DNA from: Longimicrobium sp.
GTDB taxonomy: Bacteria; Gemmatimonadota; Gemmatimonadetes; Longimicrobiales; Longimicrobiaceae
NCBI RefSeq assembly: GCF_035474595.1
Contig: NZ_DATIND010000058.1
Coordinates: 1 to 32,397 of the forward strand
DNA length: 32,397 nt
Reading direction: 5' to 3'
The position numbers and the translations under genes were made by a program. Positions 17,047 through 25,264 of this stretch are shown in pieces. Position 1 is the first letter of the stretch. Each line of letters begins with the position of its first letter. The notes under the pieces are model-generated. The model had not been told where the DNA came from. It saw nothing but the letters and a program-made list of their open reading frames with translations, and did no database searches.

Positions 17047-17084
17047 AGTGCGGGAGTGCGGGAGTGCGGGAGTGCGGAAGTGCG
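17047..17084 (+). repeat. Octamer array abutting methyltransferase start
   Basis: About 4.75 units of AGTGCGGG/AGTGCGGA, the same octamer type as 10125-10228. It begins 3 nt upstream of the minus-strand ATG at 17043, occupying the ribosome-binding region of that gene. Confidence 0.9.
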
Positions 17085-17295
17085 CTGGCTCGGAAGCGCG
17101 GAAGGTACTTGGGTGGAGATCGGGGGACAACGATGGAGGGATGGAGATCGGCCGGCCGTGTGTTCCTTAAATCTTGGTGACAAATCTGCCCCGGGCCGCA
17201 ACTCTGCTACCCGATTTCGTCCGGCGAGGTTAAATTCATCATCCCGGCACCCTTCCCGCCGGGAAGCGTTGGAACCCGCGAAGCAAGACATCCCC

Positions 17296-17931
17296 ATGCG
17301 CAACCGAGTGCTCGCCACCGCCGCCCTCGCCGCGGCGACGCTGTTCGCGGCCGCCTGCGACGGCGGCAGCGCAACCGCCCCGCGCGACGGCCACCTCACT
17401 CGCGCCGAGGCGCTGGCGCTGAGCCATGCGACCTTCGGCGTCGGATCGAGCTTCGCGGGGGGCGGCGTACCCGGCGGCGCGCGCGGGGCCCGCATCCTTG
17501 CGGCCAACGGGAGCAGCACCTTCACCTTCAGCTTCGACACCAGCGCGCCGTGCCCGTCGGGCGGCAGCGTGGGGCTGAAGGGTTCGCTCGGTGGCGGCTT
17601 CGACGCCGTGGCCAGCGTCGGCGAGGTGACGGCGAACGTGACCGTGGCGCACGCCGGCTGCAAGGTGGCCACGGACCAGGGCGGCGTCTTTACCCTGAAC
17701 GGCGACCCCGACATCATCGTCGGGCTGGCGGCCACGTCCGGCCCGAACGGGCTCACGGGCTTCCACCTGACCGAGACCGGCGCCTTCACCTGGGACCGCG
17801 GCGACGGCAACTCCGGGCGCTGTACCGTGGCTGTTACCGCCGACCTGGTCGCGGGGACGCAGAACGTGGCGCTCAGCGGCAGCTTCTGCGGCTTCCCGGT
17901 GGACGGCGTCATCGAGCACGTCGGAAGCTGA
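17296..17931 (+). CDS. Predicted lipoprotein, unknown function
   Basis: A 211-residue protein with a signal peptide and lipobox FAAAC, so likely lipid-anchored in the envelope. The mature region is Gly/Ser/Thr-rich with predicted beta strands and four further Cys (APCPSG, AGCKVA, GRCTVA, SFCGFP), which could form two disulfides in the periplasm. Long N-terminal Gly-rich linker regions precede the beta part. No family recognised. It is followed by a 15-bp terminator, so it is probably a single-gene unit. ATG 17296 starts exactly at the signal peptide. Confidence 0.75.
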   Translation: MRNRVLATAALAAATLFAAACDGGSATAPRDGHLTRAEALALSHATFGVGSSFAGGGVPGGARGARILAANGSSTFTFSFDTSAPCPSGGSVGLKGSLGGGFDAVASVGEVTANVTVAHAGCKVATDQGGVFTLNGDPDIIVGLAATSGPNGLTGFHLTETGAFTWDRGDGNSGRCTVAVTADLVAGTQNVALSGSFCGFPVDGVIEHVGS

Positions 17932-17958
17932 CGCGCGTCGCAGCGGTCGGATCGTATC

Positions 17959-17993
17959 GAGCCCCCGCCCGGCACTTCGCCGGGCGGGGGCTC
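17959..17993 (+). terminator. Strong rho-independent-type terminator
   Basis: A perfect 15-bp stem GAGCCCCCGCCCGGC/GCCGGGCGGGGGCTC with a 5-nt loop, starting 27 nt after the lipoprotein stop and followed by TTCGC. Confidence 0.8.
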
Positions 17994-18082
17994 TTCGCAT
18001 CCGCGGCCAATCTGCTTGCCCGCCGCGGCGCCATCTCCCATCCTTCGTCATCTCCATCGCCCAATCCCCTTCCGAGGACCCG

Positions 18083-18352
18083 ATGACCCGCTCCCGCCTT
18101 GCAGGTCTCGCCGCCGCCGTGCTGCTCCTGGGCGCGTGCGGGAAGAAGGACGCCGAGCCCGGCGCCGCCCCGGCCGATTCCACCGCCGCCGCCGCGTCCG
18201 CCACCCCCGCGCCCGAAGCCGCCGCGCCAACGGGCATCGGCGGGACGCCCGCCGCGGCGCAGCGCGGGGTGGACAGCGCCGAGGCCGCCTACCGACGCCA
18301 GGAAAGCGCGGTCGACAGCCTCAGCCAGCAGGCCGGCGGCGCGACGCCGTAA
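18083..18352 (+). CDS. Small Ala-rich lipoprotein
   Basis: An 89-residue protein with a signal peptide and lipobox LLGAC followed by GKKD. The mature part is a low-complexity Ala/Pro/Thr linker, then a short charged helix with ARG/GLU/ASP (DSAEAAYRRQESAVDSL) that may be a coiled coil. No family recognised; it is probably an envelope tether or structural peptide. GAGGA lies about 5 nt before the ATG. A strong terminator follows at 18372. Confidence 0.7.
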   Translation: MTRSRLAGLAAAVLLLGACGKKDAEPGAAPADSTAAAASATPAPEAAAPTGIGGTPAAAQRGVDSAEAAYRRQESAVDSLSQQAGGATP

Positions 18353-18371
18353 CTCTCATCATCAACGGTAG

Positions 18372-18412
18372 ATGACGAGCGGCGCCGCGGGACAGGGGGC
18401 GCCGCTCGTCAT
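18372..18412 (+). terminator. Strong terminator after small lipoprotein
   Basis: A perfect 15-bp stem ATGACGAGCGGCGCC/GGCGCCGCTCGTCAT with an 11-nt loop, followed by the T-rich ATCTTCTTC. Confidence 0.88.
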
Positions 18413-18458
18413 ATCTTCTTCATCGGCAACGCTGTCCGATCCCCGGCCACATCCCGAG

Positions 18459-19202
18459 ATGACCGATCCACAACCCGCCCCGGCGACCGGCGGCCGCTTC
18501 CTGACCGCCGCGTGGCGCACGCTGGTGATGCTGAACTGGGAGGTCGATCCCGGCATCCTGCGCCCGTTCGTGCCGCGTGGGACGGAGCTGGACGCGTGGC
18601 AGGGGAAGACGTTCGTGAGCGCGGTGGGTTTCCTCTTCCTCGGGACGCGCGTGCTGGGGATTCCGGTGCCCTTCCACCGCGACTTCGAGGAGGTGAACCT
18701 GCGCTTCTACGTGGGCCGGCAGGGGCCGGAGGGGTGGCGCCGCGGTGTCTGCTTTGTCCGCGAGATCGTGCCTCGTTGGGCGATCGCGACGCTCGCGCGC
18801 GCCGTCTACAACGAGCGCTACGTGGCCCTTCCCATGCGCCACCGCGTGGAGATCTCGGCGGATGCGGGTGAGGCGGAGTACGCGTGGGCGCTCGGCGGGC
18901 GATGGAACACGCTGCGGGCGCGTTTCGCCGGCTCGCCCGCGCCGCTGGTGCCGGGATCGGAGGAGGAGTTCATCACCGAGCACTACTGGGGCTACACCGC
19001 GCAGCGCGACGGCGGGACGGTGGAATATCGCGTGGAGCACCCCTCGTGGCGCGTATGGACCGCCTCCGAGGCCGCCCTCGACGCGGACGTCGCCGCGCTC
19101 TACGGCGTCGAGTTTTCTCAGGCACTGTCTCAGCCCCCGTCCTCCGCCTTCGTCGCGGACGGCTCGCCCATCGTCGTCCGCCGCCCCCGCCGGGTGGCGT
19201 AA
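18459..19202 (+). CDS. DUF2071 (YqjF-like) protein
   Basis: A 247-residue soluble protein matching DUF2071/YqjF, an acetoacetate-decarboxylase-like beta fold. Typical segments are WRTLVMLNWEVDPGILRPFVP near the start, SAVGFLFLGTRVLGIPVPFH, FEEVNLRFYV and a late EEFITEHYWGYT. Family function is not established. An earlier in-frame ATG at 18372 lies inside the preceding terminator and is unlikely. ATG 18459 gives the family-typical N-terminus. Confidence 0.88.
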   Translation: MTDPQPAPATGGRFLTAAWRTLVMLNWEVDPGILRPFVPRGTELDAWQGKTFVSAVGFLFLGTRVLGIPVPFHRDFEEVNLRFYVGRQGPEGWRRGVCFVREIVPRWAIATLARAVYNERYVALPMRHRVEISADAGEAEYAWALGGRWNTLRARFAGSPAPLVPGSEEEFITEHYWGYTAQRDGGTVEYRVEHPSWRVWTASEAALDADVAALYGVEFSQALSQPPSSAFVADGSPIVVRRPRRVA

Positions 19203-19274
19203 ATTTGTCCAGCGGTGTCCCTGCGCTGGCGCGTAAGTAGCGCTCTGGCAGCAGGTTGGAAGAATGCTGCGTGC

Positions 19275-19315
19275 TTGACAGATCGCCCCGCCCGCAGCAC
19301 TGTTGGCGACCCAAC
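19275..19315 (+). promoter_or_regulatory. Possible promoter/operator of the HEPN cassette
   Basis: A perfect -35 TTGACA (19275-19280) is followed after 17 nt by a weak -10, CACTGT. A short inverted repeat GTTGG-CGAC-CCAAC (19302-19315) overlaps the -10/+1 region, as an operator would. The gap to the first cassette gene is 137 nt. Speculative. Confidence 0.3.
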
Positions 19316-19339
19316 GTTCCACTCCACACGGGAAAGACG

Positions 19340-19771
19340 ATGGTGACGCTCGCGCACTCCACCTCGGGAGAGTTCGGACGGCCGCGCACCGCGACGGCCG
19401 GCGCCCGCGCCGCGCTGGAGCGCGCGGTCGATGCCGCCCCGAGCCGCATTCCGCCGCCGCGCGGGTGGCTGCGCCGCCTCTTCGCGCGCGACCGCTCCGC
19501 CCGCGCGCTGATCGAGCGCTACCGCCTCTGGCCCGAGATCGAGTACGCGTACGAGCGCATGGCCCAGGAACTCGGTGAGGTTCGCGTGGAGATGTTGGCG
19601 CAGGACGATGACGGCGAACCGTACCTGGCGCTGAACTTCCACACTGCCTTGCGGGACGTCGACGAGTTGCTCGATGTGGAGGATCTGGTCCGTGGCGAAC
19701 TCCGGGCACGCAGGCGGGGGAAGTCGCTCCGCCGGCTGAGCGTGCTCGTTCATCCAGACCCCAGCATGTGA
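19340..19771 (+). CDS. Cassette gene A, copy 1: unknown partner of HEPN-like protein
   Basis: A 143-residue protein. Residues 1-40 look disordered (Ser/Thr/Pro/Arg). A basic amphipathic stretch follows, RGWLRRLFARDRSARALIER. Residues about 78-140 look like a small beta-alpha-beta domain with acidic loops (VRVEMLAQDDDGEPYLAL, LSVLVHPD). No nucleotidyltransferase GSxxxG motif is present, so it is not a classic MNT antitoxin. It has a second copy at 20258. The HEPN-like gene follows 12 nt after its stop. By position it could be an antitoxin-type partner; that is inference. GGAAAG precedes the ATG. Confidence 0.7.
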   Translation: MVTLAHSTSGEFGRPRTATAGARAALERAVDAAPSRIPPPRGWLRRLFARDRSARALIERYRLWPEIEYAYERMAQELGEVRVEMLAQDDDGEPYLALNFHTALRDVDELLDVEDLVRGELRARRRGKSLRRLSVLVHPDPSM

Positions 19772-19783
19772 GGACATCCTTCG

Positions 19784-20200
19784 ATGGCGTTTGATCCGGA
19801 GCGGTGGCTCGACGTCGCCGAGATCTGCTGCAGCACGATCCCGGGCGTGAGCCGCGAGGCGCTGCTGAGGACGGCGCTGAACCGTGCCTACTACGCGGCA
19901 CTTCTCGCCCTCAAGCAGCGCATCGAAGCTGTCCAGGGGGTTGGCGCCGTTCCGGCGTGGAGAACGCACGACGCGATCAAGCAGGCCATCCGTATGGGCG
20001 GAGATTCGTTCGAAGAGATCCGCAAAGATCTCGAAACCCTGCGGAAGGCACGGGAGCAGGCGGATTACGTTCTCTCGACCGAAGACTTGCAGCGGGACTC
20101 GGTGCATCTGTCCGTGACGCGCAGCCGGCGTCTGATCCGCAACCGCATCAAGGCGCTGCCGGAGGCCGAGTTCCGCCGGCTGCGCGTTCCGCGTGGGTGA
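19784..20200 (+). CDS. Cassette gene B, copy 1: HEPN-like domain protein
   Basis: A 138-residue all-helical protein with HEPN/UPF0332-type features: LNRAYYAALLALKQRIE (compare SRAYYAxFHAAK of HEPN proteins), a later THDAIKQAI His, and LRKAREQADYVL (compare LRxxADY). The canonical RNase motif R-x4-6-H is not evident. The nearest, RDSVH, has three residues between and is lost in copy 2, so nuclease activity is doubtful. HEPN proteins act as RNases or AMPylation-controlled toxins with small antitoxins, or as non-catalytic partners. GAGGA lies about 9 nt before the ATG. Confidence 0.75.
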   Translation: MAFDPERWLDVAEICCSTIPGVSREALLRTALNRAYYAALLALKQRIEAVQGVGAVPAWRTHDAIKQAIRMGGDSFEEIRKDLETLRKAREQADYVLSTEDLQRDSVHLSVTRSRRLIRNRIKALPEAEFRRLRVPRG

Positions 20201-20257
20201 GTGAGTCCCGGGCGCTCACTTGATCGTGATCCAACCCGCTGAGGCAAGGAAATAACG

Positions 20258-20710
20258 ATGGCCACGCTCGCGCACCCCACATCGGGAGAGTTCGGACGGC
20301 CGCGCACCCCGACCGCCATGGCCCGCGAGGCGCTGGAGCGCGCGGTCGATACCGCCCCGAGCCGCATTCCGCCGCCGCGCGGGTGGCTGCGCCGCCTCTT
20401 CGCGCGCGACCGCTCCGCCCGCGCGCTGATCGAGCGCTACCGCCTCTGGCCCGAGATCGAGTACGTGCACGAGCGTATCAGCCGCGAGCTTGGCCCTGCA
20501 CGGGTCGAAGTGACGGCGGAGGACGAGTTCGGCTACCCGTACGTGGCTGTCGACTACTATGTGGCGCCTGGGGCGGGAGACGAACATCTCGATCTGGAGA
20601 ATGCATTGGGCCGTGAGCTGATCGCGCGGCTCGGCAGCAAACGCTTTGCGCGCCTGCTGGTGGTGATCCATCGGGACTGGAGCAGGAAGACTGGGAACCA
20701 TGAGCTTTGA
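20258..20710 (+). CDS. Cassette gene A, copy 2
   Basis: A 150-residue paralogue of the gene at 19340. The first 69 residues differ at only about six positions; the C-terminal half is strongly diverged and has a longer tail (SRKTGNHEL). A 114-nt block (20352-20465) is identical to 19434-19547, including all third codon positions. The C-terminal domain keeps the same beta-alpha-beta look (ARVEVTAEDEFGYPYVAVDYYV, LLVVIHRD). AAGGAA precedes the ATG. Its 3' end overlaps copy 2 of gene B by 11 nt. Confidence 0.7.
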   Translation: MATLAHPTSGEFGRPRTPTAMAREALERAVDTAPSRIPPPRGWLRRLFARDRSARALIERYRLWPEIEYVHERISRELGPARVEVTAEDEFGYPYVAVDYYVAPGAGDEHLDLENALGRELIARLGSKRFARLLVVIHRDWSRKTGNHEL

Positions 20711-21116
20711 TCCGGAGAATTGGCTCGGGGTGGCTGAGGTTTGCTGCATCACCGTTCCCGGGACCGATCGGGAGGCGATGCTGAGAACGGCAGTGAACCG
20801 CGCGTATTATGCGGCGCTGCTCGCGCTGAAGCAGAGGATCGAAGCGGTACAGGGGCCCGGCGCAGTTCCGCGCGCGGGGACCCACGAGGCTCTCACGCAA
20901 GCCGTGAGGGTCGGCGGCTACCAGTTCGAGGAAATCAGCCGCGAACTCGGCAGGCTGCGCCGGGCACGCGAGGGGGCTGATTATGTGCTGGATACTGATC
21001 CGCTGCAGTGGACCACCGTTCGCGATTACGTCAAACGGAGCCGCGCGCTCATCCGCAACCGAATCAAGGCGCTGCCGGAGGCCGAGTTCCGCCGGCTGCG
21101 CGTGCCGCGGGGGTGA
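20700..21116 (+). CDS. Cassette gene B, copy 2: HEPN-like domain protein
   Basis: A 138-residue paralogue of the gene at 19784. A hand alignment needs no gaps and gives about 70% identity. NRAYYAALLALKQRIEAVQG and the last 20 residues are identical. At the DNA level the 41 nt at 21063-21103 match 20147-20187 exactly. The residues aligned to RDSVH of copy 1 are changed, so no R-xn-H motif remains. The start codon lies within the end of gene A copy 2 (11-nt overlap), implying translational coupling and a stoichiometric pair. Confidence 0.75.
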   Translation: MSFDPENWLGVAEVCCITVPGTDREAMLRTAVNRAYYAALLALKQRIEAVQGPGAVPRAGTHEALTQAVRVGGYQFEEISRELGRLRRAREGADYVLDTDPLQWTTVRDYVKRSRALIRNRIKALPEAEFRRLRVPRG

Positions 21117-21225
21117 CTCCGGATGCGCCGCGGCGCGGCGGCAGTTCCCCATCTGCGCAGATCGTTGTAACATCATGGCCGCCGCGAGTTGAGCGCGGCT
21201 CACTCCCCCGCTGAAAATCTCCACG

Positions 21226-23292
21226 ATGCGCAAGCCCCTTTCCCTGGCCGCGTGGGCCGTGGTCGCCGTGCTCGGCGCGTTCTCGCTCGGGCTCATCGCC
21301 CTGCACCGCGGCGAGACGATCAACGCCGCGTGGCTGGTGACCGCAGCCGTGTGCACCTACGCGGTGGCGTACCGCTTCTACTCGCGCTTCCTGGCGCGGC
21401 GCGTGTTCGGGCTGGACGACCGCCGTGCCACGCCCGCCGAGCGGCTGAACAACGGCGTCGACTTCGTCCCCACCAACCGCTTCGTGCTGTTCGGGCACCA
21501 CTTCGCGGCCATCGCCGGCGCGGGGCCGCTGGTGGGGCCGGTGCTCGCGGCGCAGTTCGGCTATCTGCCGGGAACGCTCTGGCTGATCATCGGCGTGGTG
21601 CTGGCGGGGGCGGTGCAGGACTTCGTCATCCTCTTCTCCTCCATGCGCCGCGACGGCAAGTCGCTGGGGCAGATGGCGCGCGAGGAGATCAACACCGTGG
21701 CCGGTTTCACGGCGATGGTGGCGGTGCTGGCCATCATGGGCATCCTCCTGGCCGTGCTGGCGCTGATCGTGGTGAACGCGCTGAAGCACAGCCCCTGGGG
21801 GATGTTCACCATCGCCTGCACGGTACCCATCGCGCTGCTGATGGGGTGGTGGATGCACTCGTTCCGCCCGGGGCGCGTGGGCGAGGCGTCGGCCATCGGC
21901 GTGGTGCTCGTCCTGGCGGCCACGGTCGGGGGGAAGTGGGTGGCGGAGAACCCCGCCCTCGCTGCGATGTTCACGGTGGAGGGGAAGACGCTGGTCTGGC
22001 TGCTGATGGGCTACGGCTTCATCGCCTCCGTCCTTCCCGTCTGGGTGCTCCTCTGCCCGCGCGACTACCTCTCCACCTTCCTGAAGATCGGGACCATCCT
22101 GGCGCTCGCGGCCGGCATCCTCATCACGTTGCCGACCATGCACATGCCCGCGCTGACGCAGTTCATCGACGGCACCGGGCCGGTGTTCGCCGGGAAGCTC
22201 TTCCCCTTCGCCTTCATCACCGTGGCGTGCGGGGCGATCAGCGGCTTCCACGCGCTGGTGGCCTCGGGGACCACGCCGAAGATGCTGGTGCGCGAGGGCG
22301 ACGCGCGCGTGGTGGGGTACGGCGCGATGCTGATGGAGAGCTTCGTGGGGGTGATGGCGATGGTGGCCGCGGGGATCCTGCAGCCGGGCGTGTACTTCGC
22401 CATCAACTCGCCCGCGGGCGTGGTGGGCGGCACGCTGGCCGAGGCGACGCGCACCATCGCCGCGTGGGGATTCGTGGTCTCGCCCGGCGACATGCAGGCA
22501 CTGGCGCGGCAGGTGGGCGAGCAGACGCTGCTGGCGCGCACCGGCGGCGCGCCATCGCTCGCGGTGGGGATGGCGCAGATCTTCTCGGGGGTGTTCGGCG
22601 GCGGGACGCTGGTGGCCGTGTGGTACCACTTCGCCATCATGTTCGAGGCGCTGTTCATCCTCACCACCATCGACACGGGGACGCGCGTCGGGCGCTTCAT
22701 GCTGCAGGAGCTGCTGGGGCACGCGTGGAAGCCGCTGGGGCGCACCTCGTGGTACCCGTCGGTGGTGCTCAGCAGCGGGCTGATGGTGGCGTTCTGGGGA
22801 TACTTCCTCTACCAGGGCGTGGTCGATCCGCTGGGCGGGATCAACTCGCTCTGGCCGCTCTTCGGCATCTCCAACCAGCTGCTGGCGGCCATCGCGCTGT
22901 GCGTGGGGACCACGGTGCTGATCAAGATGGGGAAGGCGCGCTTCAGCTGGGTCACCCTGGGGCCGCTGGCCTGGCTCAGCGCGGTGAACTTCACCGCGGG
23001 ATGGGAGAAGGTGTTCTCGGCCGATCCCAAGCTCGGCTTCTTCGCGCACGCGGGGATGATCCAGGCCAAGCTCGCGAGCGGCGCCCTTCCCGCGGGTGCG
23101 AAGACGGTCGGCGACGCGCACCGGATGCTCTTCAACGACCGGCTGGACGCCGTAGTGACCCTCGCCTTCATGGCGGTGGTGGTGATGGTTCTCGTCGCCT
23201 CGATCGCGCAGTGGGTGCTGATCCTCTCCCGCCGCCGCCCCGCGGTGCTCACCGAGACGCCGTTCGTCGCCAGCGCCTTCGCGGGCGATTAG
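21226..23292 (+). CDS. cstA: CstA family carbon-starvation peptide/pyruvate transporter
   Basis: A 688-residue, highly hydrophobic polytopic protein. Clear CstA segments include NNGVDFVPTNRFVLFGHHFAAIAGAGPLVGPVLAAQ near residues 75-112, CGAISGFHALVASGTTPK in the middle and a long C-terminal set of membrane helices. CstA/BtsT proteins take up peptides or pyruvate under carbon limitation at the inner membrane. The usual small DUF466 (YbdD) companion is not found next to it. The 109-nt gap upstream shows no strong Shine-Dalgarno; ATG 21226 gives a normal family N-terminus. Confidence 0.95.
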   Translation: MRKPLSLAAWAVVAVLGAFSLGLIALHRGETINAAWLVTAAVCTYAVAYRFYSRFLARRVFGLDDRRATPAERLNNGVDFVPTNRFVLFGHHFAAIAGAGPLVGPVLAAQFGYLPGTLWLIIGVVLAGAVQDFVILFSSMRRDGKSLGQMAREEINTVAGFTAMVAVLAIMGILLAVLALIVVNALKHSPWGMFTIACTVPIALLMGWWMHSFRPGRVGEASAIGVVLVLAATVGGKWVAENPALAAMFTVEGKTLVWLLMGYGFIASVLPVWVLLCPRDYLSTFLKIGTILALAAGILITLPTMHMPALTQFIDGTGPVFAGKLFPFAFITVACGAISGFHALVASGTTPKMLVREGDARVVGYGAMLMESFVGVMAMVAAGILQPGVYFAINSPAGVVGGTLAEATRTIAAWGFVVSPGDMQALARQVGEQTLLARTGGAPSLAVGMAQIFSGVFGGGTLVAVWYHFAIMFEALFILTTIDTGTRVGRFMLQELLGHAWKPLGRTSWYPSVVLSSGLMVAFWGYFLYQGVVDPLGGINSLWPLFGISNQLLAAIALCVGTTVLIKMGKARFSWVTLGPLAWLSAVNFTAGWEKVFSADPKLGFFAHAGMIQAKLASGALPAGAKTVGDAHRMLFNDRLDAVVTLAFMAVVVMVLVASIAQWVLILSRRRPAVLTETPFVASAFAGD

Positions 23293-23329
23293 CTGGTAAT
23301 CAGCGGGATATCCCTCAATCATTCGGCAT

Positions 23330-23374
23330 GGAGATGGGGAACGCCGCCGCCGCGATCGCGCGCTCGCCATCTCC
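23330..23374 (+). terminator. Possible terminator hairpin after cstA
   Basis: Arms GGAGATGG/CCATCTCC (8 bp) enclose a GC-rich loop containing the palindrome CGCGATCGCG. There is no T-run. It lies 38 nt past the cstA stop. Confidence 0.35.
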
Positions 23375-23423
23375 CCTGCACGCCGAATCTTCTCCCGGCG
23401 CGGGATCGTAATTACGGTTGTGG

Positions 23424-25256
23424 ATGTGTGACCGTATCGATGCCGCGCCGGATCTTGTGAATACGCCGATTCTCTTGCCTTCTCCCGACATCTCCCAGCC
23501 TCATCACGGCGTTCCGCACTCGCGCACCGGGGCGCTCGTGTTCCGCGCGAAGGCGGCGGGGCTCCGCCTCCGGCGCACGGCGGGCGACCTGCTGCGCGGC
23601 CCGCGGCGGCATCCGCGCGCCGCCGCGCCGTGCGACGCGCCGGTGCTGGCCGAGTCCGCGACGCCGCTGTGGACAAATGCCGGGCCGGGCGAGCTCGCGC
23701 TGGTCGCGGGGAAGGTGCACAACCTCCGGCTGGCGGCGCGCCGCATCGACGGGGTGGAGCTCCCCGCGGGCGCGGTGTTCGGCTTCTGGGCGCAGGTCGG
23801 CCGGGCGTCGCGGCTGCGCGGGTTCGTGGCGGGGCGCGAGCTGCGCGAGGGGTGCCTGATTCCCTCGGTGGGCGGCGGGCTCTGCCAGCTTTCGAGCGCG
23901 CTGTACGACGCCGCGCTGCGGGCCGGCTGCGAGATCGTGGAGCGGCACGCGCACACCCGCGTGGTCCCCGGCTCGGCGGCGGAGCTGGGGCGCGACGCCA
24001 CCGTCTTCTGGAACTACGTGGACCTGCGCTTCCGCGCGCCGCGGCCGCTGCGCATCGAGGCGCGGATGGACGACCGCACGCTCACGGTGCGCCTGCGCGG
24101 CCCGCGCGCGGCCGAACCCGTGCGCTCGCCGGACGCGCCCTTGCGCGTGCTGCGGGTGCTGGGCGCTCCGCCGCGGAGCTGTCCGAGCTGCGGCGAGGCC
24201 GCGTGCTTCCGCCATCGCCCCGTGCCGCTGGAGTTCGCCGGGCGCACGGCGCACCTGCTGGACGAATGGTCGCCGGAGATCGACGGCTACCTGGCGGGCA
24301 TCCGCCGCGACGGCGATGTGATGGGGATTCCGCTGGACGGCCGGCGGTTCCGCAAGCCGGCGTACGCGTGGACGACCGGCGGCGCAGCGCGCGTGCGGCA
24401 GAGCTGGCGCGTGGTGCTGGCGCGGTCGTGGCGCTCGCGGCGGCTGGCGGCGCAGGGCGCCGCGCGGCAGCGGGCGCTCCTCGACTCCGCGGCGGCGCTC
24501 GCGGAGAGCTACGCGCCGCTCCTCGGCTGGGACGTGACGCACGTGGTGGTCGCGCAGAACCTGCTGCCGTTCCTCTGGCGAAGCGGGCACCTGGGCGGCC
24601 GCACCTTCGACGTGCTGATGACCGCGCCGCCGATGGCCGAGCTGCACGCCCGGCTGGACGTCGCCGCCCGCCTGCACCCCGCGAGCCCCACGCTGGCCGA
24701 CTTCCGCGCCGACGAGGCGCTGCTGCACGACGAGGCCGAGGCGCTCGTCCACGCGCGGCGGATCGTGACGCCGCACCGGGATGTCGCCGCGCTCTTCCCC
24801 GGACGGGCCGAGGTGCTGGACTGGGCTCGCCCGGCACCAAAGCGCGTGCGACAGAACGCAGGGACGCGCCCGCGAATCGTCTTCCCCGGCCCCACCGCGG
24901 GGCGAAAGGGCGCATACGAGCTGCGCGAGGCGCTGGCGGGCATGGACGTGGAACTGGTGGCGATGGGATCGATGCTGGAAGGCGCCGGCTTCTGGGACGG
25001 GATTCGCCTCGCGCCGGCGGAGGCGCAGTGGCTCGACGGCGCGGACCTCGTCGTCCTCCCCGCGTTCGTGGAGAACCGGCCGCGCAGGCTGCTGCAGGCG
25101 CTCGCGAGCGGCGTCCCCGTGATCGCCACGCCCGCGTGCGGCCTGGGAGCGGAAGACGGCCTCACGCTCGTCCCCGCGGGCGATGCAGGCGCCTTGCGAG
25201 AAGCAATCGTCGATGTGCTCGCCGCCCGATCATCCAACTTCGTTCAAATCGGCTGA
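23424..25256 (+). CDS. VanW-domain protein fused to a GT-B-like glycosyltransferase domain
   Basis: A 610-residue two-domain protein. Residues about 95-205 are a VanW domain (YoaR-type), with GAVFGFWAQVGRAS, GGGLCQLSSALYDAAL and HAHTRVVPGS. A short Cys cluster follows, CPSC...C..H (residues 253-264), resembling a small zinc ribbon. From about residue 280 to the end lies a glycosyltransferase-like region, with PRIVFPGPTAGRKG and the nucleotide-sugar side motif ENRPRRLLQALASGVPVIATP. No signal peptide is evident. VanW function is unknown (named from vancomycin-resistance clusters). The fusion suggests envelope glycan work. ATG 23424 is preferred to TTG 23418. Confidence 0.8.
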   Translation: MCDRIDAAPDLVNTPILLPSPDISQPHHGVPHSRTGALVFRAKAAGLRLRRTAGDLLRGPRRHPRAAAPCDAPVLAESATPLWTNAGPGELALVAGKVHNLRLAARRIDGVELPAGAVFGFWAQVGRASRLRGFVAGRELREGCLIPSVGGGLCQLSSALYDAALRAGCEIVERHAHTRVVPGSAAELGRDATVFWNYVDLRFRAPRPLRIEARMDDRTLTVRLRGPRAAEPVRSPDAPLRVLRVLGAPPRSCPSCGEAACFRHRPVPLEFAGRTAHLLDEWSPEIDGYLAGIRRDGDVMGIPLDGRRFRKPAYAWTTGGAARVRQSWRVVLARSWRSRRLAAQGAARQRALLDSAAALAESYAPLLGWDVTHVVVAQNLLPFLWRSGHLGGRTFDVLMTAPPMAELHARLDVAARLHPASPTLADFRADEALLHDEAEALVHARRIVTPHRDVAALFPGRAEVLDWARPAPKRVRQNAGTRPRIVFPGPTAGRKGAYELREALAGMDVELVAMGSMLEGAGFWDGIRLAPAEAQWLDGADLVVLPAFVENRPRRLLQALASGVPVIATPACGLGAEDGLTLVPAGDAGALREAIVDVLAARSSNFVQIG

Positions 25257-25264
25257 AAAACTGA

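Noticed and set aside
18372-18458. Upstream ATG for the DUF2071 gene
   Set aside because: The ATG is the first arm of a 15-bp terminator hairpin and the added residues do not fit the family.
21064-23676. Very long minus-strand open frame (870 codons) across cstA
   Set aside because: It is an Arg/His/Pro-rich shadow of the plus-strand cstA gene caused by high GC; it has no family motif.
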